From contig NZ_JABBGJ010000029.1 of assembly GCF_012927345.1 (NCBI RefSeq), positions 62,001 through 126,000 of the forward strand: a DNA stretch of 64,000 bases, read 5' to 3'. Below, one piece after another: positions 25,220-33,153 of the stretch. The translations under genes were made by a program, and so were the position numbers. The stretch's first letter is position 1. Each line of letters opens with the position of its first letter. This stretch comes from Paraburkholderia polaris (GTDB lineage Bacteria > Pseudomonadota > Gammaproteobacteria > Burkholderiales > Burkholderiaceae). The notes under the pieces were generated by a model. It did no database searches and was not told the DNA's origin. It saw only the letters and a list, made by a program, of their open reading frames with translations.

Positions 25220-25801
25220 TCAGTTCGGCGGCGAAACCTCCAGCACCGCCGTCTGCTCAAACTGAGCGCGAGCGTCTCGCACCGCCTGATCCGCCTGCGC
25301 CTTGTGCTTAAAGAACTGATACAACTTCGCCGCACCGATCACATAAATCGCGACGCCGATCAGGACACAGTGCAAGGTAGCGAAACCGCCAAGTGCAACC
25401 ACGCTGCCCCAAACCGCATACGGCCAAAGTTTCGGCTTCCGGGGAATCGACGCTTTAGCGCGGCCGATGCGGGCCACGGCTCTCCCCAGCCCTTCCACAT
25501 TGCCTCGTTGCGCTAACAACCGCGCTTCGATCTTGTAAATCGCACGCATGGTTTTCTCCTTGTCTGGAAGCGACAGAAATCCAATGTCTCCCAGCAAGTT
25601 GATAGATTCCATCACCCGAGCAAACTCGGGTTCCAACGCCGAAAAAACGTGTTCGTGCTCGGGCAGCCTGGTCGCCGTTCTTAGATCCGCACGGCTGACG
25701 CAAACGCCGTGCGAAAAGAAGTACGTCAAAATCGCAGACGACGTTCTGCCCTGGATATTCTCCAGGAATGCCTGGTTTATCTGCTCCCGTTCGCCGCCCA
25801 T
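25220..25801 (-). CDS. Hypothetical membrane protein, 193 residues
   Basis: I do not recognise the family. Residues 1-115 are soluble and mixed helical (QINQAFLENIQGRTSSAIL, ALEPEFARVMESINLLGDIGF). Residues 125-165 are hydrophobic, with two likely helices (LWPYAVWGSVVALGGFATL and VLIGVAIYVIGAAKL), followed by a charged coil-like stretch KHKAQADQAVRDARAQFEQ. No signal peptide. It stands alone, in the opposite direction to its neighbours, beside a comparatively A/T-rich gap, which would fit a recently gained gene. The ribosome-binding site is weak. A membrane-anchored accessory protein is all that can be said. Confidence 0.6.
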   Translation of the reverse strand: MGGEREQINQAFLENIQGRTSSAILTYFFSHGVCVSRADLRTATRLPEHEHVFSALEPEFARVMESINLLGDIGFLSLPDKEKTMRAIYKIEARLLAQRGNVEGLGRAVARIGRAKASIPRKPKLWPYAVWGSVVALGGFATLHCVLIGVAIYVIGAAKLYQFFKHKAQADQAVRDARAQFEQTAVLEVSPPN

Positions 25802-26213
25802 TCTGATCTCGCTTCCGTACTCTTTTGTGCCTCACCAAGACTATTACTTAGCTTACCTAATTTACACACGGAAGGAATGCCCCGCCCTTTACGACTAACT
25901 GCTGGCATGGCCAGGTGATACTACATTCGCTCGAGTAGCGAATGAACGGTCAATCACGCAATAAAGATTTGACACTTTTCAGGGTATTCGCGCGGAACTG
26001 ACAACCACAGTCTCATCCGACTGGCAGAACGGCCCTGCGCCTCTGACGCACCGGCTGCGCCCCGGGTTATCCTGATATTTGATTTGCATACCGACAGAAA
26101 AAAGGGCGAGTTCATGAGATGTCGATTCTCACCCGTCTCATTCGTCGTCTGTAAGCCGGCCTCGCGCCGATGCTGCGCCGCAACCCGCTCTCTCTGAACC
26201 AAAGGTGATCACC
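25802..26213. other. A/T-richer intergenic region with a dyad
   Basis: About 410 bases without a convincing gene, richer in A/T than the surrounding DNA. It contains a perfect dyad, CATTCGCT-CGAGT-AGCGAATG (25924-25944), which could be an operator for the orphan gene or the GST. AAGGTGAT before the GST is its ribosome-binding site. Confidence 0.5.
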
Positions 26214-26873
26214 ATGGCACTGAAACTCTATGCGCACCCTTTCTCGTCATACTCGCAGAAAGTTCTTATCGCATTGTACGAATGCAGCACCCCGTTTGAA
26301 TTCCGCTTTTTGTCGCACGACAATCCGGAAGTCATGACGGAATTCGCCGCGCTCTGGCCGATCAAGCGTTTCCCCGTGCTGGTTGACGGTAACCGCACCG
26401 TCACGGAGGCGAGCATCATCATCGAGTATCTCGGCTTGTATCACCCGGGCCCGGTGCCGCTCTTACCTGCCGATGCCCGCGCCGCGCTGGAAGTGCGCAG
26501 AATGGATCGCTTCTTCGACAACTACATCTCCACGCCGCAGCAAAAGATTATTTACGACAGCCTGCGGGCCGAGCCGGAGCGTGATCCGCGCGCCGTGGCC
26601 GAAGCCCGCGACATGCTCGACACCGCCTACGGCTGGCTCGACAAGGTGATGGCCGAGCGTGAATGGGCGGCCGGCGATGCGTTCAGCCTCGCCGACTGCG
26701 GCGCGGCGCCGTTCCTGTTTTACGCCGACTGGACGCATCGGATCGGCCCGGCGTTTCCGCACGTGCTCGCCTATCGCAAGCGACTGCTGGCCCGGCCATC
26801 ATTCGCACGCGCGGTCGACGAGGCACGTCCGTATCGCTCGCTGTTTCCGCTTGGCGCGCCCGACCGCGATTGA
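26214..26873 (+). CDS. Glutathione S-transferase family protein
   Basis: A 219-residue cytosolic GST. The N-terminal thioredoxin-like domain (1-80) has the opening LYAHPFSSYSQKVLIALYE, with Ser13/Ser14 or Tyr15 as the likely thiol-activating residue, and VTEASIIIEYL as the glutathione gamma-glutamyl site (Glu-Ala-Ser). The C-terminal helical domain contains WAAGDAFSLADCGAAPFLFY, the N-capping box. Start at MALKLYAH is placed by AAGGTGAT; three codons of open frame precede it. A LysR regulator follows on the same strand. Substrate unknown. Confidence 0.88.
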   Translation: MALKLYAHPFSSYSQKVLIALYECSTPFEFRFLSHDNPEVMTEFAALWPIKRFPVLVDGNRTVTEASIIIEYLGLYHPGPVPLLPADARAALEVRRMDRFFDNYISTPQQKIIYDSLRAEPERDPRAVAEARDMLDTAYGWLDKVMAEREWAAGDAFSLADCGAAPFLFYADWTHRIGPAFPHVLAYRKRLLARPSFARAVDEARPYRSLFPLGAPDRD

Positions 26874-27046
26874 GCGCACCGACGTGGCCAAACCGGGCAC
26901 AACGAGGCACGACGGGGCCAACGCGCGAGCAAATTAATCGGCGCCCCCGCCTGCGCGCCCGTAGGCCTCATTGCCACAACAATATTTCCAACCTATACAC
27001 TTCACTTCGAAGACCAATTTCCGCCAATCTGCGACAAGGGAAAAAC

Positions 27047-27964
27047 ATGGACCGTTTCGAAGCGATGGAGATATTTACGCGTGTGGTCGAGGCGAACAGC
27101 TTCACCAAAGTATCCGAATCGCTCGACCTGCCCCGCGCCAAAGTCAGCCGCACCATTCAGGCACTGGAAGAACACGTTGGCGTACGGTTGCTGAACCGTT
27201 CGACGCGGCAGGTCAGCGTCACGGAAGACGGCGCGCTGTTCTACGAACGCTGCGTGCGCATCCTCGCGGAGGTCGCCGATGCCGAATCGTCGCTGTCGAA
27301 CAAGCGCGAACATCCGAGCGGCACGATCCGCGTCGATACATCCGGCACGCTCGCCCGTGCGCTGCTGCTGCCCGCGCTCGACGACTTTTACCGGCAATAC
27401 CCTGAGATCGACGTGCGGCTCGGGCTGGCGGATCGCAATATCGATCTGATTCAGGACGGGGTGGATTGCGTGATCCGCATGGGCACGCCGGAAGAGTCGA
27501 GTCTCGTCGCGCGGCATATCGGCCAGGCGCGGATCGTGACCTGCGCATCGCCGGCCTATCTGGAGAAATACGGCACGCCAACCACGCTCGAAGAGCTCAG
27601 CGAGCATCGTGCCGTCAACTACGTTTCCGCGCGCAGCGGCAAGACCTTTCCATTCGAGTACGAGGTGGACGGCGAGATCGTCAAAGTCACGTTGAAGAGC
27701 GTGCTCGCGGTAAACGACGGCAGCGTCTACATCGGCGCGAGCGCGCTCGGCCACGGCATCATCCAGCCATCGCGCTTCATGGTCGCCGATCTGATCGCGC
27801 AAGGCGCGCTCAAGGAAATCCTCACGAACTACACGAGCCCTGGCACGCCGCTGTCGATTCTGTACGCGCATCGCCGCAATCTGAGTTCACGGCTTCGCGC
27901 CTTCACCGAGTGGGTCACCGAACTGGCGCGAAACAATCCGGATCTGCGCATCACGAACGCTTGA
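27047..27964 (+). CDS. LysR-family transcriptional regulator
   Basis: A 305-residue LysR regulator starting MDRFEAMEIFTRVVEANSF, with AAGGG seven bases upstream. The DNA-binding helix-turn-helix (about 15-60) includes LPRAKVSRTIQALEEHVG and LLNRSTRQVSVT; the effector domain follows. The sequence resembles the large CrgA/DsdC-like group common in Burkholderiales. It lies 173 bases after the GST on the same strand, so it may not control its neighbour divergently as LysR proteins usually do. Ends before a bidirectional terminator. The frame is open far upstream, overlapping the GST, which is not credible coding. Confidence 0.88.
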   Translation: MDRFEAMEIFTRVVEANSFTKVSESLDLPRAKVSRTIQALEEHVGVRLLNRSTRQVSVTEDGALFYERCVRILAEVADAESSLSNKREHPSGTIRVDTSGTLARALLLPALDDFYRQYPEIDVRLGLADRNIDLIQDGVDCVIRMGTPEESSLVARHIGQARIVTCASPAYLEKYGTPTTLEELSEHRAVNYVSARSGKTFPFEYEVDGEIVKVTLKSVLAVNDGSVYIGASALGHGIIQPSRFMVADLIAQGALKEILTNYTSPGTPLSILYAHRRNLSSRLRAFTEWVTELARNNPDLRITNA

Positions 27965-28024
27965 CGTCACGGCGCAGGGACGGCAGGTGCCGGACCTTGC
28001 GCAAAAAACACTAGCGAACGGCAA

Positions 28025-28057
28025 AAAGCCCCGTGCGTTTCGCACGCATGGGGCTTT
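28025..28057. terminator. Bidirectional terminator between LysR and the glucose transporter operon
   Basis: AAAGCCCC-GTGCG, TTT, CGCAC-GCAT-GGGGCTTT: a strong stem with one bulge, followed by T-rich tracts on both strands (TTTTTGC on the minus strand). It can end both convergent units. Confidence 0.82.
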
Positions 28058-28090
28058 CTTCAACCCGGACCGCTCAGCGAATAACCCGCC

Positions 28091-29206
28091 TCAGGCAATC
28101 CGCTCTTCATTGGACGGATCGAACAACACCGCCTTCGACGCATCGAACAGCAGCGTCGTACTCGTCAGCGGCTGCGGATTCGACGCCGGGTGCACACGGC
28201 TCACAATGCGCTTGCCGTTGACCTGCGCGAATACCAGCGTGTCCGGTCCAGTCGGCTCGATCACGTCGACCTTGACTTCGATCGGCTGCAACGAGGCATT
28301 GTCGCCATGCGCGCCGCGCGCATCGGTAATCCGCTCCGGGCGCAGGCCCAGAATCACTTCACGCCCCAAGTGCGACTTCACCTTCGCGGAGTCGAACGGC
28401 AGGTTCAGCACGCTGCGCGCCCCGCCCGTATCCAGTTCGATGCCGACGCCCGAACCCTGCTCCACCAGCTTGCCCTGGATGAAGTTCATCGGCGGCGCGC
28501 CGATGAAGCCCGCCACGAACAAATTCGCCGGCGAGTCGTAGATCTCTTGCGGCGCGCCGAACTGCTGGACGACGCCGTCTTTCATCACCGCGATGCGGTC
28601 GCCGAGCGTCATCGCTTCGATCTGATCGTGCGTCACGTAGACGATCGTTGTGCCGAGGCGTTGATGCAGCAGTTTGATTTCCGAACGCATTTCGATCCGC
28701 AGTTTCGCGTCGAGGTTCGACAGCGGTTCGTCGAACAGGAACATCACCGGATCGCGCGCCAAGGCACGGCCCATGGCCACCCGCTGACGCTGACCGCCGG
28801 ACAGCTGACCCGGCTTGCGGTCGAGCAAGTGCGTGATCTGCAGCGTGTTCGACACGCGGTCGACGATCTGCGCCTGTTCCTGCTTCGGCACCTTGCGGAT
28901 ACCCAGGCCGAACGAGATGTTCTCGCGCACCGTCATGGACGGATACAGCGCGTACGACTGGAACACCATCGCGATGTCGCGATCTTTCGGCGAGAGGTTG
29001 TTCACCGTCTTGCCGTCGATCTGGATCTCGCCCTTGGTCACGGTTTCGAGGCCGGCGATCATATTGAGCAGCGTCGACTTACCGCAGCCCGAGCCGCCGA
29101 CGAGAATCAGGAACTGGCCGTCTTCGATGTCGATGTTGACACCCTTCAGAACCGGCACCCCGTTCGGGTAGGTCTTGTACACGTCACGGATGGAAAGGCT
29201 TGCCAT
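28091..29206 (-). CDS. gtsD: Sugar ABC transporter ATP-binding protein
   Basis: The 371-residue ATPase of a carbohydrate uptake system of the MalK/UgpC type. Walker A GGSGCGKST (37-45), signature LSGGQ (135-139), Walker B FLFDEP (156-161) and switch His193 (THD) are all intact; the C-terminal regulatory TOBE/OB part runs from about 235. It is the last gene of the order binding protein-permease-permease-ATPase. Because the operon is divergent from zwf-pgl-glk/hexR, and the binding protein resembles Pseudomonas GtsA, glucose is the likely substrate. Confidence 0.9.
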   Translation of the reverse strand: MASLSIRDVYKTYPNGVPVLKGVNIDIEDGQFLILVGGSGCGKSTLLNMIAGLETVTKGEIQIDGKTVNNLSPKDRDIAMVFQSYALYPSMTVRENISFGLGIRKVPKQEQAQIVDRVSNTLQITHLLDRKPGQLSGGQRQRVAMGRALARDPVMFLFDEPLSNLDAKLRIEMRSEIKLLHQRLGTTIVYVTHDQIEAMTLGDRIAVMKDGVVQQFGAPQEIYDSPANLFVAGFIGAPPMNFIQGKLVEQGSGVGIELDTGGARSVLNLPFDSAKVKSHLGREVILGLRPERITDARGAHGDNASLQPIEVKVDVIEPTGPDTLVFAQVNGKRIVSRVHPASNPQPLTSTTLLFDASKAVLFDPSNEERIA

Positions 29207-29382
29207 GCTGTGAATCCTCTTTGTCTCTGGTACTGCTTAAAAGCGCCCCCAAACCTGGCACTTCGCGCCAGGCCCCCCGAGGGGGACTGAGAAAACTTGG
29301 GGCGGCCCGGCGTTTTCTCAGGAGCGTCTTGTCGGATGACGGCGGCGTTTCCCTGAAGAAGCGCCGCCGCGATGCGTATGCG
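29207..29382. repeat. Intercistronic multi-hairpin element before gtsD
   Basis: Three dyads lie in 176 bases: CCTGGC/GCCAGG with a 7-base loop, a C-run/G-run pair across CGAG, and CTGAGAAAAC (29287-29296) with GTTTTCTCAG (29312-29321). None is followed by a clean T-run on the minus strand. It may stabilise the upstream permease mRNA or lower gtsD expression. Confidence 0.6.
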
Positions 29383-30240
29383 TTAGCCCTTGACTGCGCC
29401 CGCCGTCAGACCGCGCACGAAATAGCGGCCGGCGACGATATAAACGAGCAGGGTCGGCAAGGCGGCGATGATCGCGCCGGCCATGTCCACGTTGTATTCC
29501 TTCACGCCGGTCGAGGTGTTCACGAGGTTGTTCAGCGCCACCGTGATCGGCATCGAATCGACACCGGAGAACACAATCCCGAACAGGAAGTCATTCCAGA
29601 TCTGCGTGAATTGCCAGATCAGGCACACCATGAAAATCGGCAGCGACACCGGCATCAGAATCTTCGTGAAGATCGTGAAGAAACCCGCACCATCGATCCG
29701 CGCGGCCTTCACGAGTTCAGCCGGAATGCTGACGTAGAAGTTGCGGAAGAACATCGTGGTGAAGGCGATACCGTAGATCACGTGCACCACCACCAGACCG
29801 GTTATCGAATTCGACAGGCCGAGCAAGCCTTCGAAGCGTGCCATCGGCAGCAGGATCGCCTGGAACGGAATGAAGCAGCCGACCAGGATCATGGTGAAGA
29901 TCGGATCCGCGCCACGGAAACGCCAGTGCGTGAGCACATAACCGTTGAACGCGCCGATGATCGACGAGATCAGCACGGCCGGAATCACCATGCGCACGGA
30001 GTTCATGAAGAACGGCTGCATACCGTCGCAACGCACCCCGGTACACGCGCCGCTCCACGCCTTGATCCAGGGGTCGATGGTCCAGTGCGTTGGCGGCGTG
30101 AGCAGGTTGCCGGTGCGCAGCTGATCGATGTCCTTGAACGACGTGGACAGCATCACGTACAGCGGAAACAGGAAATACAGGGCGAACAGGATCAAGGCCG
30201 CATAAATGACGGCACGGCTGATCGTCATCTTAGGCTGCAT
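29383..30240 (-). CDS. gtsC: Sugar ABC transporter permease (second)
   Basis: A 285-residue inner-membrane permease of the MalG type with six helices. The coupling-helix EAA loop reads LVKAARIDGAGFFTIFTKILMP, split here as LVKAARIDGAG and FTIFTKILMP, and docks onto the ATPase. The start overlaps the end of the first permease gene by 11 bases, so the two are translationally coupled. The gene is followed by a structured gap before gtsD. Substrate assigned by context. Confidence 0.9.
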   Translation of the reverse strand: MQPKMTISRAVIYAALILFALYFLFPLYVMLSTSFKDIDQLRTGNLLTPPTHWTIDPWIKAWSGACTGVRCDGMQPFFMNSVRMVIPAVLISSIIGAFNGYVLTHWRFRGADPIFTMILVGCFIPFQAILLPMARFEGLLGLSNSITGLVVVHVIYGIAFTTMFFRNFYVSIPAELVKAARIDGAGFFTIFTKILMPVSLPIFMVCLIWQFTQIWNDFLFGIVFSGVDSMPITVALNNLVNTSTGVKEYNVDMAGAIIAALPTLLVYIVAGRYFVRGLTAGAVKG

Positions 30241-31168
30241 TGCGGGTGCTCCTCGATTCCAGATACATCAGCGGCACGAGCACGGCCACAACGGTGGCGA
30301 GCATCATCATCGACGATGCCGCGCCGACGCCCAGCTGCCCGCGATTGAACGAAAACGTGTACATGAAAATAGCCGGCAGCGATGAAGACGTACCCGGACC
30401 GCCCGCGGTCAACGCGACGACCAGGTCGAAGGTCTTGATCGTGATGTGGCAGAGAATCAGCAGCACGGAGAAGAACACCGGGCGCATGCTCGGAATCACG
30501 ATCTTGCGATAGATGGTGGGCAAGCCGGCGCCGTCCATCTGCGCGGCCTTGAAGATTTCAGCGTCGACACCGCGCAAACCCGCGAGGAAAAGTGCCATCA
30601 CGAAGCCGGTGGATTGCCACACCGCCGCGATCACGACGCAGAAAATCGCCTTATCGGGGTCGCCGAGCCAGCTGAACGAGAAGCTCGTCCAGCCCCAGTC
30701 GTGGAACACCTTCTCGAGGCCGACGCTCGGCGTCATGATCCATTGCCACGCCGTACCCGTCACGATGAACGAGAGCGCCATCGGGTACAGGAACACGGCG
30801 CGCAGCGCGCCTTCATTGCGGATCTGCTGATCGAGCAGGATCGCGAGGAACAAGCCGAGGCCGATACAGATACCGATAAACGGAATGCCGAACCAGCCGA
30901 GGTTGGCAGCCGAGGTCCAGAACACATCGTTATCGAACAGCTCGCGATAACGATCAAGACCGACAAATTCATACCGTGGCATCAGTCGCGAATTGGACAG
31001 CGACAGAAAGCCGGTAATAGCGATGAAGCCATACACGAAGATCAGGCTGATCACGACGCTGGGTGCGAGCACCAGCTTCGGAATCCAGCGATCGGCAAGG
31101 GCCGCCATCGGCGACGTGCGGCGGGTCACGGTAGCCGTTTTCCCGTTTCCGCTGATAGAAGCAGTCAC
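30230..31168 (-). CDS. gtsB: Sugar ABC transporter permease (first)
   Basis: A 312-residue MalF-type inner-membrane permease with six to seven helices; the first is near 30-55 (LVLAPSVVISLIFVYGFI). The EAA loop reads EIFKAAQMDGAG followed by IYRKIVIP. It pairs with gtsC, which it overlaps by 11 bases. About 200 bases separate it from the binding-protein gene upstream, a usual place for differential mRNA decay that leaves more binding protein than permease. Substrate assigned from context as glucose. Confidence 0.9.
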   Translation of the reverse strand: MTASISGNGKTATVTRRTSPMAALADRWIPKLVLAPSVVISLIFVYGFIAITGFLSLSNSRLMPRYEFVGLDRYRELFDNDVFWTSAANLGWFGIPFIGICIGLGLFLAILLDQQIRNEGALRAVFLYPMALSFIVTGTAWQWIMTPSVGLEKVFHDWGWTSFSFSWLGDPDKAIFCVVIAAVWQSTGFVMALFLAGLRGVDAEIFKAAQMDGAGLPTIYRKIVIPSMRPVFFSVLLILCHITIKTFDLVVALTAGGPGTSSSLPAIFMYTFSFNRGQLGVGAASSMMMLATVVAVLVPLMYLESRSTRNAA

Positions 31169-31373
31169 TACTCGACTCCTGCTGAAACTGTACCGCCGGG
31201 GCGCTCACGCCTGAAAAACGCGAGGCCGGAACGGCATAGGTGTGACTCGATGAAACCAGGGGTGAAGTCTCTCGCCCGAAGTAACTAAGTAACGTAACGG
31301 CTGCGAGCAATCCGAAGAGCACGCCCGGCGCCCACGAAGGGAACAGCCAGGCGCACTACTTCGCTTACGTCAC

Positions 31374-32621
31374 TTACTTGGTCTTCGCTGCCTTCGCGAG
31401 CGCGGCAACCGCGGTCTTCGAATCTTGCTGCGAGTTCATGAACTTCGTGACCACGTCCGAGATCGCACCAGCTGCTGCATCCGGTTGCGCCATGCCGTGT
31501 GCCAGCGAAGGCACATAGCCGCCCGACTTGATCGCGACTTGTTCATCCGCGTACGACTTCTTCGCGCAGTCGTCGAACTTGGCCATCGACACGCCCAGAC
31601 GAACCGGGATCGAGCCCTTGTTCAGGCTGAACTGTTCCTGGAAGTCCGGTGTCATGATCGTCTTGGCCAGTGCCAATTGACCCGGCGTTGCAGTCTTCTG
31701 GCCTTTCTGCTGGAAGAACACGAACGAGTCGACGTTGAACGTGTACGACTTTTCCGTGCCCGGAACCGCAGCGCAGATGTAGTCCGAGCCCGACTTCTTG
31801 CCGGCGTTGGCGAACTCGCCCTTCGCCCAGTCGCCCATGAACTGCATGCCGGCCTTGCCGTTGATGACCATCGCCGTTGCCAGGTTCCAGTCACGGCCCG
31901 TGCGGCCCGCGTCGAAGTAACCCTGGATCTTGCGGACCGTGTCGAACACGCCGACCATCTTGTCCGACGTCAGCGTCTTTTCGTCGAGGTCGACCAGCGC
32001 CTTCTTGTAGAAGTCAGAACCCTGCGACAGCACGACGTCTTCCCACAGCGTCAGGTCTTGCCACGGCTGACCGCCCATCGCGATCGGCTGGATGCCGGCA
32101 GCCTTCATCTTGTCGGCCACCGCGAAGAACTCAGGCCACGTGGTCGGCGCCTTGCCGCCTGCCTTGTCCAGTGCTGCCTTGTTGATGTACAGCCAGTTCA
32201 CGCGGTGCACCGAGAACGGCGCAGCAACGTAGTGACCGTCTGCGTGGATGATCTTGTCGATTTCCGGCGGCAGGTTCTTTTTCCAGTCGCCAGCAGCCGC
32301 GTCAATCGGCACCAGCACGCCTTGCGAAGCCCAGTCCTGGATCAGCGGACCCTTGATCTGCGCAGCGCTCGGCGCGTTGCCCGAGATCACCTGCGTCTTG
32401 AGTGCCGTCATGGCAGCCGCACCTGCGCCGCCAGCAACCGCGAAGTCCTTCCACGTGTAACCCTGCTTCGTCATGTCGTCCTTGAGGACGCCGACGGCTT
32501 TCGATTCGCCGCCCGAAGTCCACCAGTGCAACACTTCGATCGACTCGGCAGCTTGCACAGCCGAGACGCCACACATCAGACCTGCGGCGCACAAAGCGCC
32601 CATGATCGCGCGAAATTTCAT
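31374..32621 (-). CDS. gtsA: Periplasmic sugar-binding protein of ABC transporter
   Basis: A 415-residue extracellular solute-binding protein, family 1. The signal peptide is MKFRAIMGALCAAGLMCGV up to AQA, with mature protein from about AESIEVLHWWTSGGES. That opening, together with AVAGGAGAAAMTALK and AAQIKGPLIQDW, is very like the glucose-binding GtsA of Pseudomonas. A GGAGGAG site precedes the ATG. First gene of the gtsABCD-type operon; divergent from zwf across 532 bases that contain a HexR-like operator. Mannose or other aldoses are possible ligands as well. Confidence 0.9.
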   Translation of the reverse strand: MKFRAIMGALCAAGLMCGVSAVQAAESIEVLHWWTSGGESKAVGVLKDDMTKQGYTWKDFAVAGGAGAAAMTALKTQVISGNAPSAAQIKGPLIQDWASQGVLVPIDAAAGDWKKNLPPEIDKIIHADGHYVAAPFSVHRVNWLYINKAALDKAGGKAPTTWPEFFAVADKMKAAGIQPIAMGGQPWQDLTLWEDVVLSQGSDFYKKALVDLDEKTLTSDKMVGVFDTVRKIQGYFDAGRTGRDWNLATAMVINGKAGMQFMGDWAKGEFANAGKKSGSDYICAAVPGTEKSYTFNVDSFVFFQQKGQKTATPGQLALAKTIMTPDFQEQFSLNKGSIPVRLGVSMAKFDDCAKKSYADEQVAIKSGGYVPSLAHGMAQPDAAAGAISDVVTKFMNSQQDSKTAVAALAKAAKTK

Positions 32622-33044
32622 TGCTTATCTCCTCCAGACACCTGAACAAAAAACAAATGGCCCCTGATGTCGCCAGGGTGCTGTGGTTGGTTCAAACAGG
32701 CAAAACACTGGGCGATCGAGCACGGTCGGGCGCATGCTTAAGGCATGTGCCGGCGGACCGATATCCGGCCGCTGGAAGCTCAAGAGATGAGTGGTTCGGG
32801 ATGCAACTGACTGTCTCCTCTTTTGATTTTTGCCTGCCCGCGTCGCGCGCGGCAGACTCGAGGTGCCTCACACGTTAACCCTGACGCCAGTTCAGCTTTC
32901 CGGCTTTCCGTAAAGGCTGCCGGGGGCATGCTGGCACGTGCTCGCACGCAATGTCCGTTAACATGCAGGGGCCGCATGCCGATTCGGGAAAACGCGCATC
33001 TAGCCTCACAGCGCACGCTTTTTTCATCGAATTAGCGCTACCTC

Positions 33045-33072
33045 TTGATTTGGATTGTAGTTAAACTACAAT
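33045..33072 (+). promoter_or_regulatory. Promoter of the zwf-pgl-glk/hexR operon
   Basis: -35 TTGATT (33045-33050), 16-bp spacer, -10 TACAAT (33067-33072). The predicted start near 33079 leaves a leader of about 75 bases. The HexR-like palindrome covers most of the spacer and the whole -10 box. Confidence 0.7.
33054..33072. promoter_or_regulatory. HexR operator-like palindrome
   Basis: ATTGTAGTT-A-AACTACAAT, a perfect 19-bp palindrome. Its core TGTAGTTAAACTACA matches the known gammaproteobacterial HexR consensus TGTAATTAAATTACA at 13 of 15 bases and keeps its symmetry. It overlaps the zwf -10 box, as expected for a repressor site. Confidence 0.8.
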
Positions 33073-33153
33073 TCAGTGTCAAAAATTATTTTATCGGACT
33101 ACGGTCGCCCTTTCCGGTCACCACGGCGGCCCCCAGGATATCGACGGAGACTC

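Larger units (their letters stand above)
32622..33153. promoter_or_regulatory. Divergent control region between gtsA and zwf
   Basis: 532 bases without a gene. The zwf-proximal end holds a promoter with an overlapping 19-bp palindrome (both listed). A second, weaker dyad, ATGC-TTAA-GGCAT, lies near 32735. I see no clear promoter for gtsA other than its GGAGGAG site. Confidence 0.65.

Noticed and set aside
26663..27046. Long N-terminal extension of the second LysR gene
   Set aside because: It overlaps the GST gene in another frame and lacks family similarity; AAGGG and the LysR start MDRFEAMEIF settle the start.
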